From Henriciella sp. (GTDB lineage Bacteria > Pseudomonadota > Alphaproteobacteria > Caulobacterales > Hyphomonadaceae), in NCBI GenBank assembly GCA_002733705.1, contig NVWP01000028.1:1-64000 (forward strand): a DNA stretch of 64,000 nt. The letters are read 5' to 3'. Below the pieces are notes generated by a model, which was given only the letters and a program-made list of their open reading frames with translations, did no database searches and was not told the origin of the DNA. Each line of letters begins with the position of its first letter. The stretch's first letter is position 1. The position numbers were made by a program, and so were the translations under genes. Below are positions 35,445-45,010 of this stretch, one piece after another.

Positions 35445-36755
35445 ATGGATTTCAGAATTCCGGAAGAGATTGCCGATTACCTCGTCGTCCTCGACAAGTT
35501 CATCGAGGACAAGATCAAGCCGCTGGAGAACAAGGACGACAATATCCGCTTCTTCGACCACCGGCGCGAATGGGCGCGGACCGATTTTGAGAATGATGGG
35601 CTGCCACGGCCGGAATGGGAGAACCTGCTGCGCGAAGCCAAGAAGCTCGCCGATGAAGCCGGCCACCTTCGCTACGCCCTGCCAAAGGAGTTTGGCGGCC
35701 AGGACGGTACCAATCTCGGCATGGCGATCATCCGCGAGCATTTCGCCCGCAAGGGACTTGGCCTGCACAACGACCTGCAGAATGAGCACTCCATTGTCGG
35801 TAACTTTCCGCAGATCCTGATGCTGCGTGATTTTGCGCGGCCCGATCAGAAACACCTTGCCGATGCCGCGCTGAAGGGCGAGTTCCGCGCCTGCTTCGGC
35901 CTCACCGAGCCGGACCACGGCTCTGACGCCACCCACATGGAAACGCGCGCCGTCCGCCATAAGAAAGACGGCAAGGATGGCTGGCTGATCAATGGCGCGA
36001 AGATGTGGATCACGGGCATGCATGCCGCCAGCCACATCATGATGTTCTGCCGCACCAGCGGAAACGACGGCGACGCCAAGGGCATTACCTGTCTCATTAC
36101 ACCGGCGCAGGACCCGGCAATCGAGATCGACGAATATATGTGGACGTTCAACATGCCGACGGACCACGCCCGCTTCTATATCAAGGACCTCTGGGTCCCT
36201 GAGGATGCGGTGTTCGGCCCACCGGAGGGCGGTCTCGCACTCGCCCAGCACTTTGTTCACGAGAACCGAATCCGGCAGGCGGCAAGCTCCGTCGGCGCGG
36301 CGATGTACTGCATCACCGAGGCGATCAACTATGCCAATGAGCGCAAGCCCTTCGGCAAGGCGCTGTCGCACAATCAGGCGATCCAGTTCCCGCTGGTGGA
36401 GCTGGCGACGCAGGCGGAGATGCTGCGCCTCCTGATCTTCAAGACAGCCTGGGAGATCGACCAGATGTCCAAGCCGGACGTCGCGATCTATCTCTCCGAC
36501 AAGGTCTCGATGTGTAACTATTACGCCAACCGCCTCTGCTGCGATGCGGCCGACCGGGCGATGCAGGTGCATGGCGGTATGGGATATTCGCGCCACAAGC
36601 CGTTCGAGCATATCTATCGCCACCACCGCCGCTACCGCATCACGGAAGGCTCAGAAGAGATCCAGATGCGCAAGGTCGCCGGCCACCTCTTTGGCTTCAT
36701 GGGCCCGAACAAGGGCGCAAACCGCAACGAGCCATTCGATTTCGCGGTGCGCTAG
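35445..36755 (+). CDS. Acyl-CoA dehydrogenase
   Basis: This 436-residue FAD enzyme has the acyl-CoA dehydrogenase fold: FGLTEPDHGSDATHM near residue 155, WITGMHAASHIMM, HENRIRQAASSVGAAMYC, and QVHGGMGYSRHKPFEHIYR near the end. The C-terminal RITEGSEEIQM resembles the ACAD10/ACAD11 group more than the classical fatty-acid dehydrogenases. It would oxidise an acyl-CoA and pass electrons to ETF, then to the ETF-QO encoded near 62 kb. AGGGAGAG precedes the ATG at 35445. The gene is followed by 135 bases and then the glycine riboswitch. Confidence 0.95.
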   Translation: MDFRIPEEIADYLVVLDKFIEDKIKPLENKDDNIRFFDHRREWARTDFENDGLPRPEWENLLREAKKLADEAGHLRYALPKEFGGQDGTNLGMAIIREHFARKGLGLHNDLQNEHSIVGNFPQILMLRDFARPDQKHLADAALKGEFRACFGLTEPDHGSDATHMETRAVRHKKDGKDGWLINGAKMWITGMHAASHIMMFCRTSGNDGDAKGITCLITPAQDPAIEIDEYMWTFNMPTDHARFYIKDLWVPEDAVFGPPEGGLALAQHFVHENRIRQAASSVGAAMYCITEAINYANERKPFGKALSHNQAIQFPLVELATQAEMLRLLIFKTAWEIDQMSKPDVAIYLSDKVSMCNYYANRLCCDAADRAMQVHGGMGYSRHKPFEHIYRHHRRYRITEGSEEIQMRKVAGHLFGFMGPNKGANRNEPFDFAVR

Positions 36756-36890
36756 ATCATCAGGATGGACAGAAGACGGGCACAACCTGCCTGTCAGCAG
36801 GGCCGGAGGCGGAATTTCCCAAGGATTGACCGCGTCCGGCGCTTGCCCAACCGGCGCAACCGAAATAGGTTTGCCGGATAGAAACCTCCT

Positions 36891-37086
36891 CCCCGGGAGA
36901 GAGCAGGCTGTTTTTTTAGTCTGCCGCCGAAGGCGCAACCGCCCCGGAAACGCTCAGGCAAAAGGACCGGGAAGGATCTAAACGCTGGAAAGAGGCGGGC
37001 CCGCATTGCCGTGTCCAAAGCCTCGCCGAAGGAGCAAGCCGGCCCATTGGGCGTCTGGCGGAATCTCTCAGGCGCCGAGACAGCGG
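36891..37086 (+). promoter_or_regulatory. Tandem glycine riboswitch upstream of gcvT
   Basis: Two consecutive glycine aptamers are visible. The first (about 36891-36976) has GGAGAGAG, GCCGAAGGCGCAA and CTCAGGCAAAAGGACCG, with a CCCGG/CCGGG closing stem. The second (36983-37085) is closed by CGCTG/CAGCG and contains GCCGAAGGAGCAA and AATCTCTCAGGCGCCGAGAC. The ~61 bases between it and the gcvT ATG hold a small stem (CTCCGGA/TCCGGAG, 37099-37115) but no T-run. Glycine binding should switch on the cleavage operon. Confidence 0.95.
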
Positions 37087-37146
37087 GGGCGGCCTACACT
37101 CCGGATATTCCGGAGCGAATGGCCGTTTCAACTGTCAAAGGGTGCC

Positions 37147-38301
37147 ATGGCCGAACAAGCAATCGATACACTTCGCAAGACCCCGCTTCACGCGATCCAT
37201 GAAGAGATGGGCGGCAAGATGGTGCCGTTCGCGGGCTATGAAATGCCCGTCCAGTTCGAAGGTGTGAAACCCGAACACCTGTGGACGCGCGAACATGCCG
37301 GCCTGTTCGATGTCTCACATATGGGCCCGTGCTTTCTGTATCTGAAAGAGGGTCTGGGTGAGCCCGGAGCGCATGAGAAGATTTCCGCACTGATTGAACG
37401 GCTGGTGCCGAGCGCAATCGCGACGCTGAAGCCGGGGCAGGGGCGTCTCACCGTCCTGCTCAACGACGAAGGCGGCATTCTCGATGACCTGATCATTACA
37501 CGCATGCCGGATGAGAACCTCGCGGGCATGCTCTACATCGTTGTAAACGGTGCGGTGAAGCAGGAAGACTGGGCGCTGATCCGCGAGAAACTGGGCGATG
37601 AGGCTGAGTTGCAGACCGCCGATGACCGCATCCTTGTCGCGCTGCAGGGGCCTGAGGCCGAAGCGGTTCTCTCTCCACACTTTCCGGAAGCCAGCGAATT
37701 GAGCTTCATGCGCTGTGCGCACGTCCAGAAGGATGGCGAGCGCTATATGGTCTCGCGTTGCGGCTATACTGGTGAGGACGGGTTTGAGCTCCTGCTGCCG
37801 GCCAATGAAACCGGCCTTGCCTATGTGCGGGGCCTGCTGGCCGATGAGCGCGTGAAGCCGATCGGCCTTGGCGCACGTGACAGTCTGCGCCTCGAGGCGG
37901 GGCTCTGCCTCTATGGGCACGACATGGATGCCAGCCGCACGCCGGTCGAAGCGGACCTGCAATGGGTGATCCAGAAGTCCCGCCGTGAGCGCGCCGACTT
38001 TCCCGGCGCAGACAGGATCCTGAAACAGATCGCGGACGGCCCGGCCGAAAAGCGCGTCGGTATCCTCCCGCTCGAGCGCGCGCCGGCCCGCGAGGGAACC
38101 GAAATCCATGTCGATGGTGAGAAGGTCGGCATGGTGACCTCTGGCGGGTTCGGGCCCAGCACGGACGGTCCTGTCGCCATGGGCTATGTGCGCGCCGATC
38201 TTGCCAAAGCCGGAACGAAAATAGACCTCATGGTGCGCGGCAAGGCCCGCGCCGGTGAGGTCGCCGACCTGCCATTCGTCAAACCAAACTATAAACGTTG
38301 A
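37147..38301 (+). CDS. gcvT: Aminomethyltransferase (glycine cleavage T protein)
   Basis: This 384-residue T protein transfers the methylene group of the aminomethyl-lipoyl H protein to tetrahydrofolate and releases ammonia. Motifs include [10 protein letters not shown] near the start, [21 protein letters not shown] and [20 protein letters not shown]. The ATG at 37147 (MAEQAID) has AAAGGG upstream. It is the first gene of the operon, about 61 bases after the tandem glycine riboswitch. Confidence 0.97.
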   Translation: MAEQAIDTLRKTPLHAIHEEMGGKMVPFAGYEMPVQFEGVKPEHLWTREHAGLFDVSHMGPCFLYLKEGLGEPGAHEKISALIERLVPSAIATLKPGQGRLTVLLNDEGGILDDLIITRMPDENLAGMLYIVVNGAVKQEDWALIREKLGDEAELQTADDRILVALQGPEAEAVLSPHFPEASELSFMRCAHVQKDGERYMVSRCGYTGEDGFELLLPANETGLAYVRGLLADERVKPIGLGARDSLRLEAGLCLYGHDMDASRTPVEADLQWVIQKSRRERADFPGADRILKQIADGPAEKRVGILPLERAPAREGTEIHVDGEKVGMVTSGGFGPSTDGPVAMGYVRADLAKAGTKIDLMVRGKARAGEVADLPFVKPNYKR

Positions 38302-38315
38302 GGACTACAAGCCAG

Positions 38316-38705
38316 ATGACGCATTTTACCCAGCAATCGACATTCTACACCGAAGACCATGAGTGGGTGACGGTGCATGGCGACCTTGCCACCGTTGGTA
38401 TCACGAAATTTGCTGCCGATCAGCTCGGCGATGTCGTGTTTGTCGAGGTTCCAGAAGTCGGCAAGACCTTCAAAAAAGGCGACGAGATGGCTGTGGTCGA
38501 GAGCGTCAAGGCCGCTTCCGACGTCTATGCCCCTCTGTCAGGTGAGATCATCGATACCAATGGTGACCTCGCCGATGCGCCCGAAAAAGTGAATGAGCAT
38601 CCCGAGAGCGAGGGCTGGTTCTGCGTCATCAAATTCTCCGATGGTGCCGAGACCAAGAACCTCATGGACAAGGATGCCTATCTCGAGTTCTGCAAAGGCC
38701 AATAA
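38316..38705 (+). CDS. gcvH: Glycine cleavage system H protein
   Basis: This 129-residue lipoyl carrier has the modified Lys65 in [12 protein letters not shown]. It shuttles the aminomethyl intermediate between P and T proteins. The fold matches along the full length, including GVFTYE-like [10 protein letters not shown] at the start and WFCVIKFSD near the end. The ATG at 38316 is chosen over a TTG six codons earlier that overlaps the gcvT stop. A gap of two bases separates it from gcvPA. Confidence 0.97.
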   Translation: MTHFTQQSTFYTEDHEWVTVHGDLATVGITKFAADQLGDVVFVEVPEVGKTFKKGDEMAVVESVKAASDVYAPLSGEIIDTNGDLADAPEKVNEHPESEGWFCVIKFSDGAETKNLMDKDAYLEFCKGQ

Positions 38706-38707
38706 TC

Positions 38708-40054
38708 ATGCGTTACCTCCCCCTGACACCAGAAGACCGCAAGGCCATGCTGGCCACGATCGGTGCGGCGTCCGTCGATGAATTCTATGCCGATGTGCCA
38801 GAGGCTGCGCGCCTTGGCGGCACGGTCGAAGGTCTGCCTGACCATCAGGGGGAGCTTGCCGTCGAACGCCATATGGCGGGGCTGGCTGCGAAGAACCGGA
38901 CCGCATCCGAGGGCCCATTCTTTGTCGGCTGCGGTGCCTATAAGCACCATGTGCCGGCGACGGTGGACCATATCATCCAGCGCTCTGAATTCCTGACCAC
39001 CTATACCCCCTACCAGCCAGAAATCGCGCAGGGTACGCTTCAGACCCTCTACGAATTCCAGAGTCAGGTGGCATCCCTTACGGCGATGGAAGTCGCCAAT
39101 GCCTCCATGTATGACGGCTCGACGGCATGCGCGGAAGCGGCCCTTATGGCGTGCCGTGTCACCAGACGCCAGAAAGTGGTTCTGTCTGGCGGCCTGCATC
39201 CGCACTATGCCGCCGCCACACGCACAGTCTGCGAAGCCCAGGGCATCGAGATCGTCCAGCTGAAACCGGGCGTCGATGATGAGCTTGCGCTGAGCGAGGC
39301 CGTGGATGACGAAACGGCCTGCGTCATCGGTCAGAGCCCGAACGTCTTTGGGACAGTCACCGATCTGACGCCGGTCGCCGATGCCGCGCATGAGAAGAAG
39401 GCGCTTCTGGTCTCTGTCTTCACAGAGGCTGTGGCGCTTGGCATGACCATGCCGCCTGGCGAAATGGGCGCCGACATCGCCGTAGGCGAAGGCCAGTCCA
39501 TCGGTAATCCGCTGAATTTTGGCGGGCCTTATGTCGGTCTGTTCGCCTGTTCGAAGAAGCTCATGCGTCAGATGCCGGGCCGGCTTTGCGGGGAGACGGT
39601 CGATGCCGACGGCCAGCGCGGTTTCGTACTGACCCTGTCGACGCGGGAACAGCATATTCGCCGCGACAAGGCGACGTCGAATATCTGCACCAATGCAGGC
39701 CTCTGCACGCTGGCCTTCAGCGCCCACATGACGCTGCTCGGGGAGAAGGGCTTCACCCATCTCGCCCAGCTCAATCATGAAGCCGCCTGCCAGCTGGCTG
39801 ATGCACTGGAAGGCGTGAACGGGGTCGAGATCCTTACCCCGCGCTTCTTCAATGAGTTTGCGTTCCGCATTCCGGACAATGCGGGCGAGGTTCTGGAAAA
39901 GCTTGATGGGCTTGGCGTTGTTGGCGGCGTGCGTGCGTCGCGTCTTTATCCGGGCAAGGGCATGGACGATGTCATCATCGCCGCCGCCACCGAGTGCACC
40001 AGCGACGCCGACATCAAGGCCTATGCCGATGCGCTCACAAAGGTGCTGGCATGA
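38708..40054 (+). CDS. gcvPA: Glycine dehydrogenase (decarboxylating) subunit 1
   Basis: This 448-residue protein is the N-terminal half of the P protein, in the split form found in many bacteria. It has the typical [15 protein letters not shown] start, the PLP-fold region around [19 protein letters not shown], and [14 protein letters not shown]. With GcvPB it decarboxylates glycine and loads the H protein. It follows gcvH by two bases. Its stop overlaps the start of the unknown gene in ATGA. Confidence 0.97.
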   Translation: MRYLPLTPEDRKAMLATIGAASVDEFYADVPEAARLGGTVEGLPDHQGELAVERHMAGLAAKNRTASEGPFFVGCGAYKHHVPATVDHIIQRSEFLTTYTPYQPEIAQGTLQTLYEFQSQVASLTAMEVANASMYDGSTACAEAALMACRVTRRQKVVLSGGLHPHYAAATRTVCEAQGIEIVQLKPGVDDELALSEAVDDETACVIGQSPNVFGTVTDLTPVADAAHEKKALLVSVFTEAVALGMTMPPGEMGADIAVGEGQSIGNPLNFGGPYVGLFACSKKLMRQMPGRLCGETVDADGQRGFVLTLSTREQHIRRDKATSNICTNAGLCTLAFSAHMTLLGEKGFTHLAQLNHEAACQLADALEGVNGVEILTPRFFNEFAFRIPDNAGEVLEKLDGLGVVGGVRASRLYPGKGMDDVIIAAATECTSDADIKAYADALTKVLA

Positions 40055-40362
40055 ACGAGGCGCCTCAGCATCAGGAAGCCTGGGAGCATAAGCAGGCTAT
40101 CCGCGCCTATGAGGCGTTTCTTGAGGAAATCTTCGTGCGGATGGGCGCGGACAAGGCGGCGGTTGGCCGCCGCAAGTCGCAGTTCCAGGCGATCTATGAA
40201 GATCCTTCGACCTGGCGTCACCCAGAGGATTTCAAAAAACTCTACGCTGACCTGCGCCGCGAGATCCTCTCGCTCGGCGCGATCCATGTCAGCGCCGCCA
40301 ACAAGCGTCTGAAAGAAACATTCGGACCAAACACTCAGCATTTCGTGGAGGCTCAGGCATGA
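40051..40362 (+). CDS. Unknown small protein between gcvPA and gcvPB
   Basis: This 103-residue, mostly helical, charged protein starts [20 protein letters not shown] and ends [13 protein letters not shown] recognise no domain. Its ATG overlaps the gcvPA stop (ATGA), and its TGA overlaps the gcvPB start in the same way, so it is translated in step with both P subunits. Composition matches its neighbours. It could assist P-protein assembly or regulate it, but that is inference from position alone. Confidence 0.75.
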   Translation: MNEAPQHQEAWEHKQAIRAYEAFLEEIFVRMGADKAAVGRRKSQFQAIYEDPSTWRHPEDFKKLYADLRREILSLGAIHVSAANKRLKETFGPNTQHFVEAQA

Positions 40363-41924
40363 GCATGAATTCACAAGGCCGTTCGACCACGCCCTCCGAG
40401 GCGACCCCTCATTCCGACGTGCACACGGTCTCCGGCTCGCGCGGTCTGCAGCAGCGCGAAGACCTGATCTTCGAGACCGGTTCGACGGCAAAGACCGGCG
40501 TTGACCTGCCGGCGCCCAAGGGCGGCATGGACCGTCTGGGCGGGGTTACCCGCAAACAGAGCGTTGGCCTGCCAGGCCTGTCAGAGCCTGAAGCCGTGCG
40601 CCACTATGTGCGCCTCAGCCAGAAGAACTATGCCATCGATCTTGGCCTCTTCCCGCTCGGCTCGTGCACGATGAAGCACAATCCGCGTCTCAATGAAAAA
40701 GTCGCGCGGATGCCTGGCTTTGCCGACATTCACCCTATGCAGCCCCAGGCCACCGTTCAGGGCGCGCTGGAGCTGATCGATCAGCTGGCCACCTGGCTGA
40801 AGACGCTGACCGGCATGCCAGCGGTGGCGATGAGCCCGAAGGCCGGCGCGCATGGTGAGTTCTGCGGCATGATGGCGATCCGCGGGGCCCTTATGGCCCG
40901 CGGCGAGATCGAGACACGCACACGGGTGCTGGTCCCGGCGTCAGCCCACGGCACCAATCCGGCGACGGCGGTCCAGTGCGGCTTCAAGGTCGATGAGATC
41001 AAGGCAGATGCACGCGGCCGCGTCGACATGGAAGACCTGAAAGCGAAGCTGGAAGACAGCTCCGACATTGCCGGTATCATGCTGACCAATCCCAATACGT
41101 GCGGCCTGTTTGAAACCGACATCCGCGAGATTGCCGATCTCATCCATGAGGCGGGCGGCTATTTCTATTGCGATGGGGCGAATTTCAACGCGATTGTCGG
41201 CCGGGTACGTCCCGGCGATCTTGGCGTCGATGCGATGCACATCAACCTGCACAAGACCTTCTCCACCCCGCATGGTGGCGGCGGGCCGGGCGCAGGACCT
41301 ACCGTCCTCTCTGAGGCGCTGGCGGACTATGCGCCGGTGCCATTCGTTGTTGAGGAAGACGGCGTCTTCCACCTCGTTGAACAGCGGACAGATGAGGGCT
41401 CGGACGCCTTCGGCCGCCTCTGCGCCTTCCACGGCCAGATGGGCATGTTCACCCGTGCGCTCACCTATATGCTGAGCCATGGCGCAGATGGCCTGAAACA
41501 GGCGGCGGAAGACGCTGTGCTCAACGCCAATTACATCCAGTCACGCCTCAAGAGCGTCATGACGCCGGCCTTTGACGGCTATTGCATGCACGAGGCGCTG
41601 TTCTCCGACGCCTTCACGGCAGAAGGTATCGAGACGCTGGATATTGCCAAGGCGATGATCGATGAGGGCTACCACCCGATGACGATGTACTTCCCGCTGG
41701 TTGTGCATGGCGCCATGCTGATTGAGCCGACAGAGACCGAGTCCAAGGCCGAGCTCGACCGCTTCTGCGACTCCATGCTGTCGATTGCGGAGAAGGCGAA
41801 GGCTGGCGATGAGAGCTTGAAGGGCGCGCCCTATCTTGCGCCGATGCGGCGGCTCGATGAGACCCAGGCCGCCCGGAAGCCAGAGCTTCGCTGGAGCGAA
41901 CCGGACAAGGTGGCAGCCGAATAA
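40359..41924 (+). CDS. gcvPB: Glycine dehydrogenase (decarboxylating) subunit 2
   Basis: This 521-residue C-terminal half of the P protein carries the PLP Lys in HINLHKTFSTPHGGGGPG. Other conserved parts are FPLGSCTMKHNPR, AMSPKAGAHGEF and HGTNPATA. It forms the active site with GcvPA. The N-terminal ~35 residues before GSRGLQQREDLIFE are Ser/Thr-rich and look flexible. A terminator follows, closing the operon. Confidence 0.97.
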   Translation: MSMNSQGRSTTPSEATPHSDVHTVSGSRGLQQREDLIFETGSTAKTGVDLPAPKGGMDRLGGVTRKQSVGLPGLSEPEAVRHYVRLSQKNYAIDLGLFPLGSCTMKHNPRLNEKVARMPGFADIHPMQPQATVQGALELIDQLATWLKTLTGMPAVAMSPKAGAHGEFCGMMAIRGALMARGEIETRTRVLVPASAHGTNPATAVQCGFKVDEIKADARGRVDMEDLKAKLEDSSDIAGIMLTNPNTCGLFETDIREIADLIHEAGGYFYCDGANFNAIVGRVRPGDLGVDAMHINLHKTFSTPHGGGGPGAGPTVLSEALADYAPVPFVVEEDGVFHLVEQRTDEGSDAFGRLCAFHGQMGMFTRALTYMLSHGADGLKQAAEDAVLNANYIQSRLKSVMTPAFDGYCMHEALFSDAFTAEGIETLDIAKAMIDEGYHPMTMYFPLVVHGAMLIEPTETESKAELDRFCDSMLSIAEKAKAGDESLKGAPYLAPMRRLDETQAARKPELRWSEPDKVAAE

Positions 41925-41932
41925 GATGCAAG

Positions 41933-41961
41933 ACGGCCGGGCGATGTCCCGGCCGTTTTTT
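41933..41961 (+). terminator. Terminator of the gcv operon
   Basis: A perfect 9-bp stem ACGGCCGGG/CCCGGCCGT (41933-41941, 41948-41956) with a 6-base loop is followed by six T. Confidence 0.93.
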
Positions 41962-43150
41962 ACCAGATGGCCGCCTTGACGGGCGCTGGCTTCAGCTGCG
42001 CATTCGTATCGCGGAAGAGGCGCCGGCGTGCCTTGCTGGTCAGTTTTATGACCGGCGTCTCAAACAGGCGGAAGACGAGGCCGGCGGTCAGGATGCTGAG
42101 GCTGATGCAGAGCAGATAGAACAGGATATTGTCCATAATGCCGGGCGCACCGACCGTGAACCAGTCCGCATAGGGCGTGCCCTCGAGCTGGGCGGCAAGC
42201 ATCAGGAAAACGCGCCGGATGACGCTCAGCACGAGGATGTGACAGAGATAGATGGCATAGGACCAGTCGCCCAGCGTGACCATCCAGCCCGGCACCTTCA
42301 GGCGGCCATTCGCCTCCATCGAGGCGAGCGCATAGACGATGGCAATGGCTGGCAGTCCGAACCAGAGGACACGTCCCCAGACCATTGTGAAGGGCGTCAC
42401 CTCACCCTGGATTATGAGCCCGGCGATGAAGACAGCGGCGGCGAGACCGAGCACCAGGGGCGGGTTGAAGCGGCGCCCGCTCATCACCAGAAGTCCGGCG
42501 AAACAGCCGCCGATGAATTCCAGCGAAAGCGGGTGGAAGGCGAGAGAGACATAGTCGATGGCGTGCGGTGCGGCGAGGCCGGCCATGGCGCCCGCAAACA
42601 CACCAATCGCCCAGACGGTCAGGATGGCTGGCAGGAAACGGCGCGGCAGAAGGATGATGAGCGCGAAGACGAGATAGAAATGCATCTCATGCACCAGCGT
42701 CCAGCCGAGGCCGTAGACCGGAATGGCTGGCTGCGGCAGGAGGGCCAGTGAGAGAAAGAGGTGTTGAACCGGATTCTCCCGGATGAAATCGCCCTGGCCA
42801 AGGGAGCGTCCAGGGTCGAGCGGTACCCCGTAGGTTACGTAGAAATAGGCCATCATCAGACCCGCGAAGAACCACCAGAGCGGATAGATGCGGGCGGCGC
42901 GGGCGAACAGGAAAGCCAGTGATGTCATCGGTCGTGGCAGGACCTGTCCGGTCACATAGACCATGATGAAGCCCGAAATGACGAAGAAGAGGTCGACGCC
43001 CGAATAGCCATTGTCGATCATGAAATTGATCAGCGGCAGCTCGGTCAGGCCGTTCTGGTCCATGGCAAGGATTTCGTGGGCACGCGTATGGTAGACAAGG
43101 ACCAGAAGGGCTGCGAGGGCGCGCAGAGACTGAATAGAGGTAAGTTTCAA
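41960..43150 (-). CDS. Acyltransferase-3 family membrane protein (ExoZ-like)
   Basis: This is a membrane protein of about 396 residues with about ten helices. It has the acyltransferase-3 signatures SLRALAALLVLVYHTRAHE, GVDLFFVISGFIMVY and FLFARAARIYPLWW. Members O-acylate exported sugars or lipids. The start is uncertain: TTG at 43150 gives the typical KLTSIQSLRALAALL opening. GTG 43174 and TTG 43210 would extend it without a recognisable ribosome site. It is divergent from a small membrane protein; the 205-base gap between them holds an inverted repeat. Confidence 0.85.
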   Translation of the reverse strand: MKLTSIQSLRALAALLVLVYHTRAHEILAMDQNGLTELPLINFMIDNGYSGVDLFFVISGFIMVYVTGQVLPRPMTSLAFLFARAARIYPLWWFFAGLMMAYFYVTYGVPLDPGRSLGQGDFIRENPVQHLFLSLALLPQPAIPVYGLGWTLVHEMHFYLVFALIILLPRRFLPAILTVWAIGVFAGAMAGLAAPHAIDYVSLAFHPLSLEFIGGCFAGLLVMSGRRFNPPLVLGLAAAVFIAGLIIQGEVTPFTMVWGRVLWFGLPAIAIVYALASMEANGRLKVPGWMVTLGDWSYAIYLCHILVLSVIRRVFLMLAAQLEGTPYADWFTVGAPGIMDNILFYLLCISLSILTAGLVFRLFETPVIKLTSKARRRLFRDTNAQLKPAPVKAAIW

Positions 43151-43263
43151 GGGAAAACTCTGTTCTCTGTACACATACGAGGCGAGGCGATGAGCCCGCC
43201 AACCGGACAACCGATACAGCCTTAGTTGCAGTTACGGTACCCGCCTAGTGGCGAACGCGCACT

Positions 43264-43288
43264 TTGGCAGTTTCTTACAAAATGCCAA
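43264..43288. repeat. Inverted repeat TTGGCA-N13-TGCCAA
   Basis: Six-base perfect arms (43264-43269, 43283-43288) lie in the gap between two divergent genes, about 70 bases before the ATG at 43356. An operator for a dimeric regulator is possible. Confidence 0.35.
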
Positions 43289-43355
43289 TTCAGTCCCAAG
43301 GGAACGTTAAAAGCGTGAGGCCATTTCTTTCTTGAATCTAGCCAGAGAGATGGGA

Positions 43356-43700
43356 ATGAGCATAGTCCAGCATATGCCAGACATGGAGCCACAGGCGGGG
43401 CAGTGCGCCAGCCTTCGAAGCGAGTTCGCAGTCCCCGGGCTTTTTCGCAATCTTGTGCGCCAGTGTCTCGCGGTACTTGGCCTTTGTCTGATCGTCATTG
43501 CGGTACCGATCGGCATTGTCACGCCGATCCTGCCCATTGGCCTGCCGCTGGCGATCCTCGGTGTCGTCCTCCTCGGCCGGAACGCGGTCTGGGGGCGGCG
43601 CTGGATGGAGGGCGTGCTCGCCCGTAATCCGCGCCTCGAACGCTTCGCGCCCGCCTGGTTGATGCGCGCTGTCTTCCGGCGTGAGAAGACGCATCGCTGA
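43356..43700 (+). CDS. Small two-helix membrane protein
   Basis: This 114-residue protein has a polar N-terminus and then a hydrophobic hairpin around GIVTPILPIGLPLAILGVVLL. A basic C-terminus follows (GRRWMEGVLARNPRLERF). The Pro/Gly-rich turn recalls the PGPGW-type transmembrane family, but the match is loose. The ATG at 43356 is chosen from three clustered starts. A bidirectional terminator separates it from the convergent atp operon. Confidence 0.65.
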   Translation: MSIVQHMPDMEPQAGQCASLRSEFAVPGLFRNLVRQCLAVLGLCLIVIAVPIGIVTPILPIGLPLAILGVVLLGRNAVWGRRWMEGVLARNPRLERFAPAWLMRAVFRREKTHR

Positions 43701-43706
43701 AACGAA

Positions 43707-43734
43707 AAAGCCCCGCAGAAGACTGCGGGGCTTT
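43707..43734. terminator. Bidirectional terminator (atp operon and 43356 gene)
   Basis: A 12-bp perfect stem AAAGCCCCGCAG (43707-43718) pairs with 43723-43734 around an AAGA loop. T runs leave it on both strands, five T on the minus strand. Confidence 0.9.
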
Positions 43735-43761
43735 ATACCGTTTGCGATATAGCGCTTTCGC

Positions 43762-44364
43762 CTAGTTCAGCGCTTTCTCGATCTCGCCCAGCGCTTCGGA
43801 GAAAAGCTCCCCACCCTTGGACGAGCCTGCAACGATGTCCTTGGAGGCGCGCGTTGCTGCATCGGCGGCGGCGCGGCGTACATCATCCGTGGCTTCAGCT
43901 TCGGCGCGAGCGATACGCGCCTCTGCCTGCGCTTCGCGGCGGGCGACTTTCTCGGCGAGATCCTTGCGGGCCTGCTCGACCATCATTTTCGCGTCGGCCT
44001 TGGCCTGTTTGATCATTTCCTCGGCGGCCTGATCGGCTTCCTTCTGGCGGCGCTCGGCCTCAGCCAGGGCAGCAGCGGCTTCTTCACGAAGCTGGCGCGA
44101 CTCGTCCAGCTGTTTCTTGATGCCGGCGGCGCGGTCGTCCAGTGACTTGGTGATGTAGCCGAACGCGCCCATCGAGAAAGCGATGAGAAGGAAGACGACA
44201 AAAGCGGCGAAGGCGAAGTTCGTTGCCGGATCCAGGAAAGGCGCGACGAGATTGCCAAAGCCGGTCGTGCCGCCATGGCCGCCTTCTTCAGCCGGCGCGG
44301 CCAGGGCCACAGGCGCGCTCGCAGCAGCGAGCGACAGAATGAGTGAGAGACGTCCGTTCATCAT
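43762..44364 (-). CDS. atpF: F0F1 ATP synthase subunit b
   Basis: This 200-residue stator subunit has a signal-like hydrophobic N-terminus (VALAAPAEEGG) and a membrane helix (about 48-68). A long charged helix full of Ala, Glu and Lys forms the peripheral stalk. The N-terminal pre-sequence is longer than in E. coli b, as in other alphaproteobacteria. It sits six bases after the b' gene. Its start has GAGGG upstream, inside the end of b'. Confidence 0.93.
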   Translation of the reverse strand: MMNGRLSLILSLAAASAPVALAAPAEEGGHGGTTGFGNLVAPFLDPATNFAFAAFVVFLLIAFSMGAFGYITKSLDDRAAGIKKQLDESRQLREEAAAALAEAERRQKEADQAAEEMIKQAKADAKMMVEQARKDLAEKVARREAQAEARIARAEAEATDDVRRAAADAATRASKDIVAGSSKGGELFSEALGEIEKALN

Positions 44365-44370
44365 GGTGGA

Positions 44371-44919
44371 TCAGCCCTCCTGCTGTGTGTTGCGGGCGAC
44401 GGCCTGGCGGGCCTCAGCCTCGTTCACCGCGATGCCGAGACGGCCAAGCATGGCCTGGGTCGCGTTCGTCGCGATCTGTTCGACATTCGACATGGCTTCG
44501 GTGCGCATGGTCTGAATGCGGGATTCGGCTTCTGCGAGGCGTTCGGCAAGTTCGCCGTCGACCTTGGCGGTCTCAGCGGCAATCTCGGCCTCGACCTTGG
44601 CGCGGGCCTTGTCAGCGGTTTCGCGGGCCTTTGCGCGCGCTTCAGCCAGGGCAAGATCCTGTTGCTGCTTGGCTTCTTTCGACTGCTCGTTGAGCCGTGC
44701 GGCCTCATCCAGAGAGTCGGCAATCGTGTCTTCGCGGCTTTCGATCACACCGCCGAGTTTGGGCAGGATGAAACGCGACAGCGCGAGGTAGAGAGCACCA
44801 AACAGGATGGCCAGCCAGAAGAGCTGTGACGGGAAGTGCCACGGATCAAATGGCGGAAAGGCGGCCCCACCGGCGGCTTCGCCGTGAGCAGCCGGAGCAG
44901 CAAGCGACAGGAAATACAT
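44371..44919 (-). CDS. F0F1 ATP synthase subunit b'
   Basis: This 182-residue b'-type stator subunit is the second copy present in photosynthetic and alphaproteobacterial F0. It has a short hydrophobic segment FWLAILFGALYLALSRFILP and a long Ala/Glu/Lys-rich helix. It pairs with atpF as a heterodimer of the stalk. It is separated from atpE by 91 bases that hold a strong hairpin. Confidence 0.92.
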   Translation of the reverse strand: MYFLSLAAPAAHGEAAGGAAFPPFDPWHFPSQLFWLAILFGALYLALSRFILPKLGGVIESREDTIADSLDEAARLNEQSKEAKQQQDLALAEARAKARETADKARAKVEAEIAAETAKVDGELAERLAEAESRIQTMRTEAMSNVEQIATNATQAMLGRLGIAVNEAEARQAVARNTQQEG

Positions 44920-44948
44920 GGCGCGACCTTGTCAGTCTGGATGGTGAA

Positions 44949-44983
44949 GACTGGCCCTGCGTGTTTGCCACGCGGGGCCAGTC
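44949..44983 (-). other. Stable intercistronic hairpin between atpE and b' gene
   Basis: A 15-base stem, complementary except for one G-U-type position, has a 5-base loop (44964-44968). It lies directly after atpE on the minus strand and has no T-run. A role in mRNA processing or protecting the atpE message is likely. Confidence 0.65.
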
Positions 44984-45010
44984 CATATCGATTGGTCCGG
45001 TTCCTGTCGC

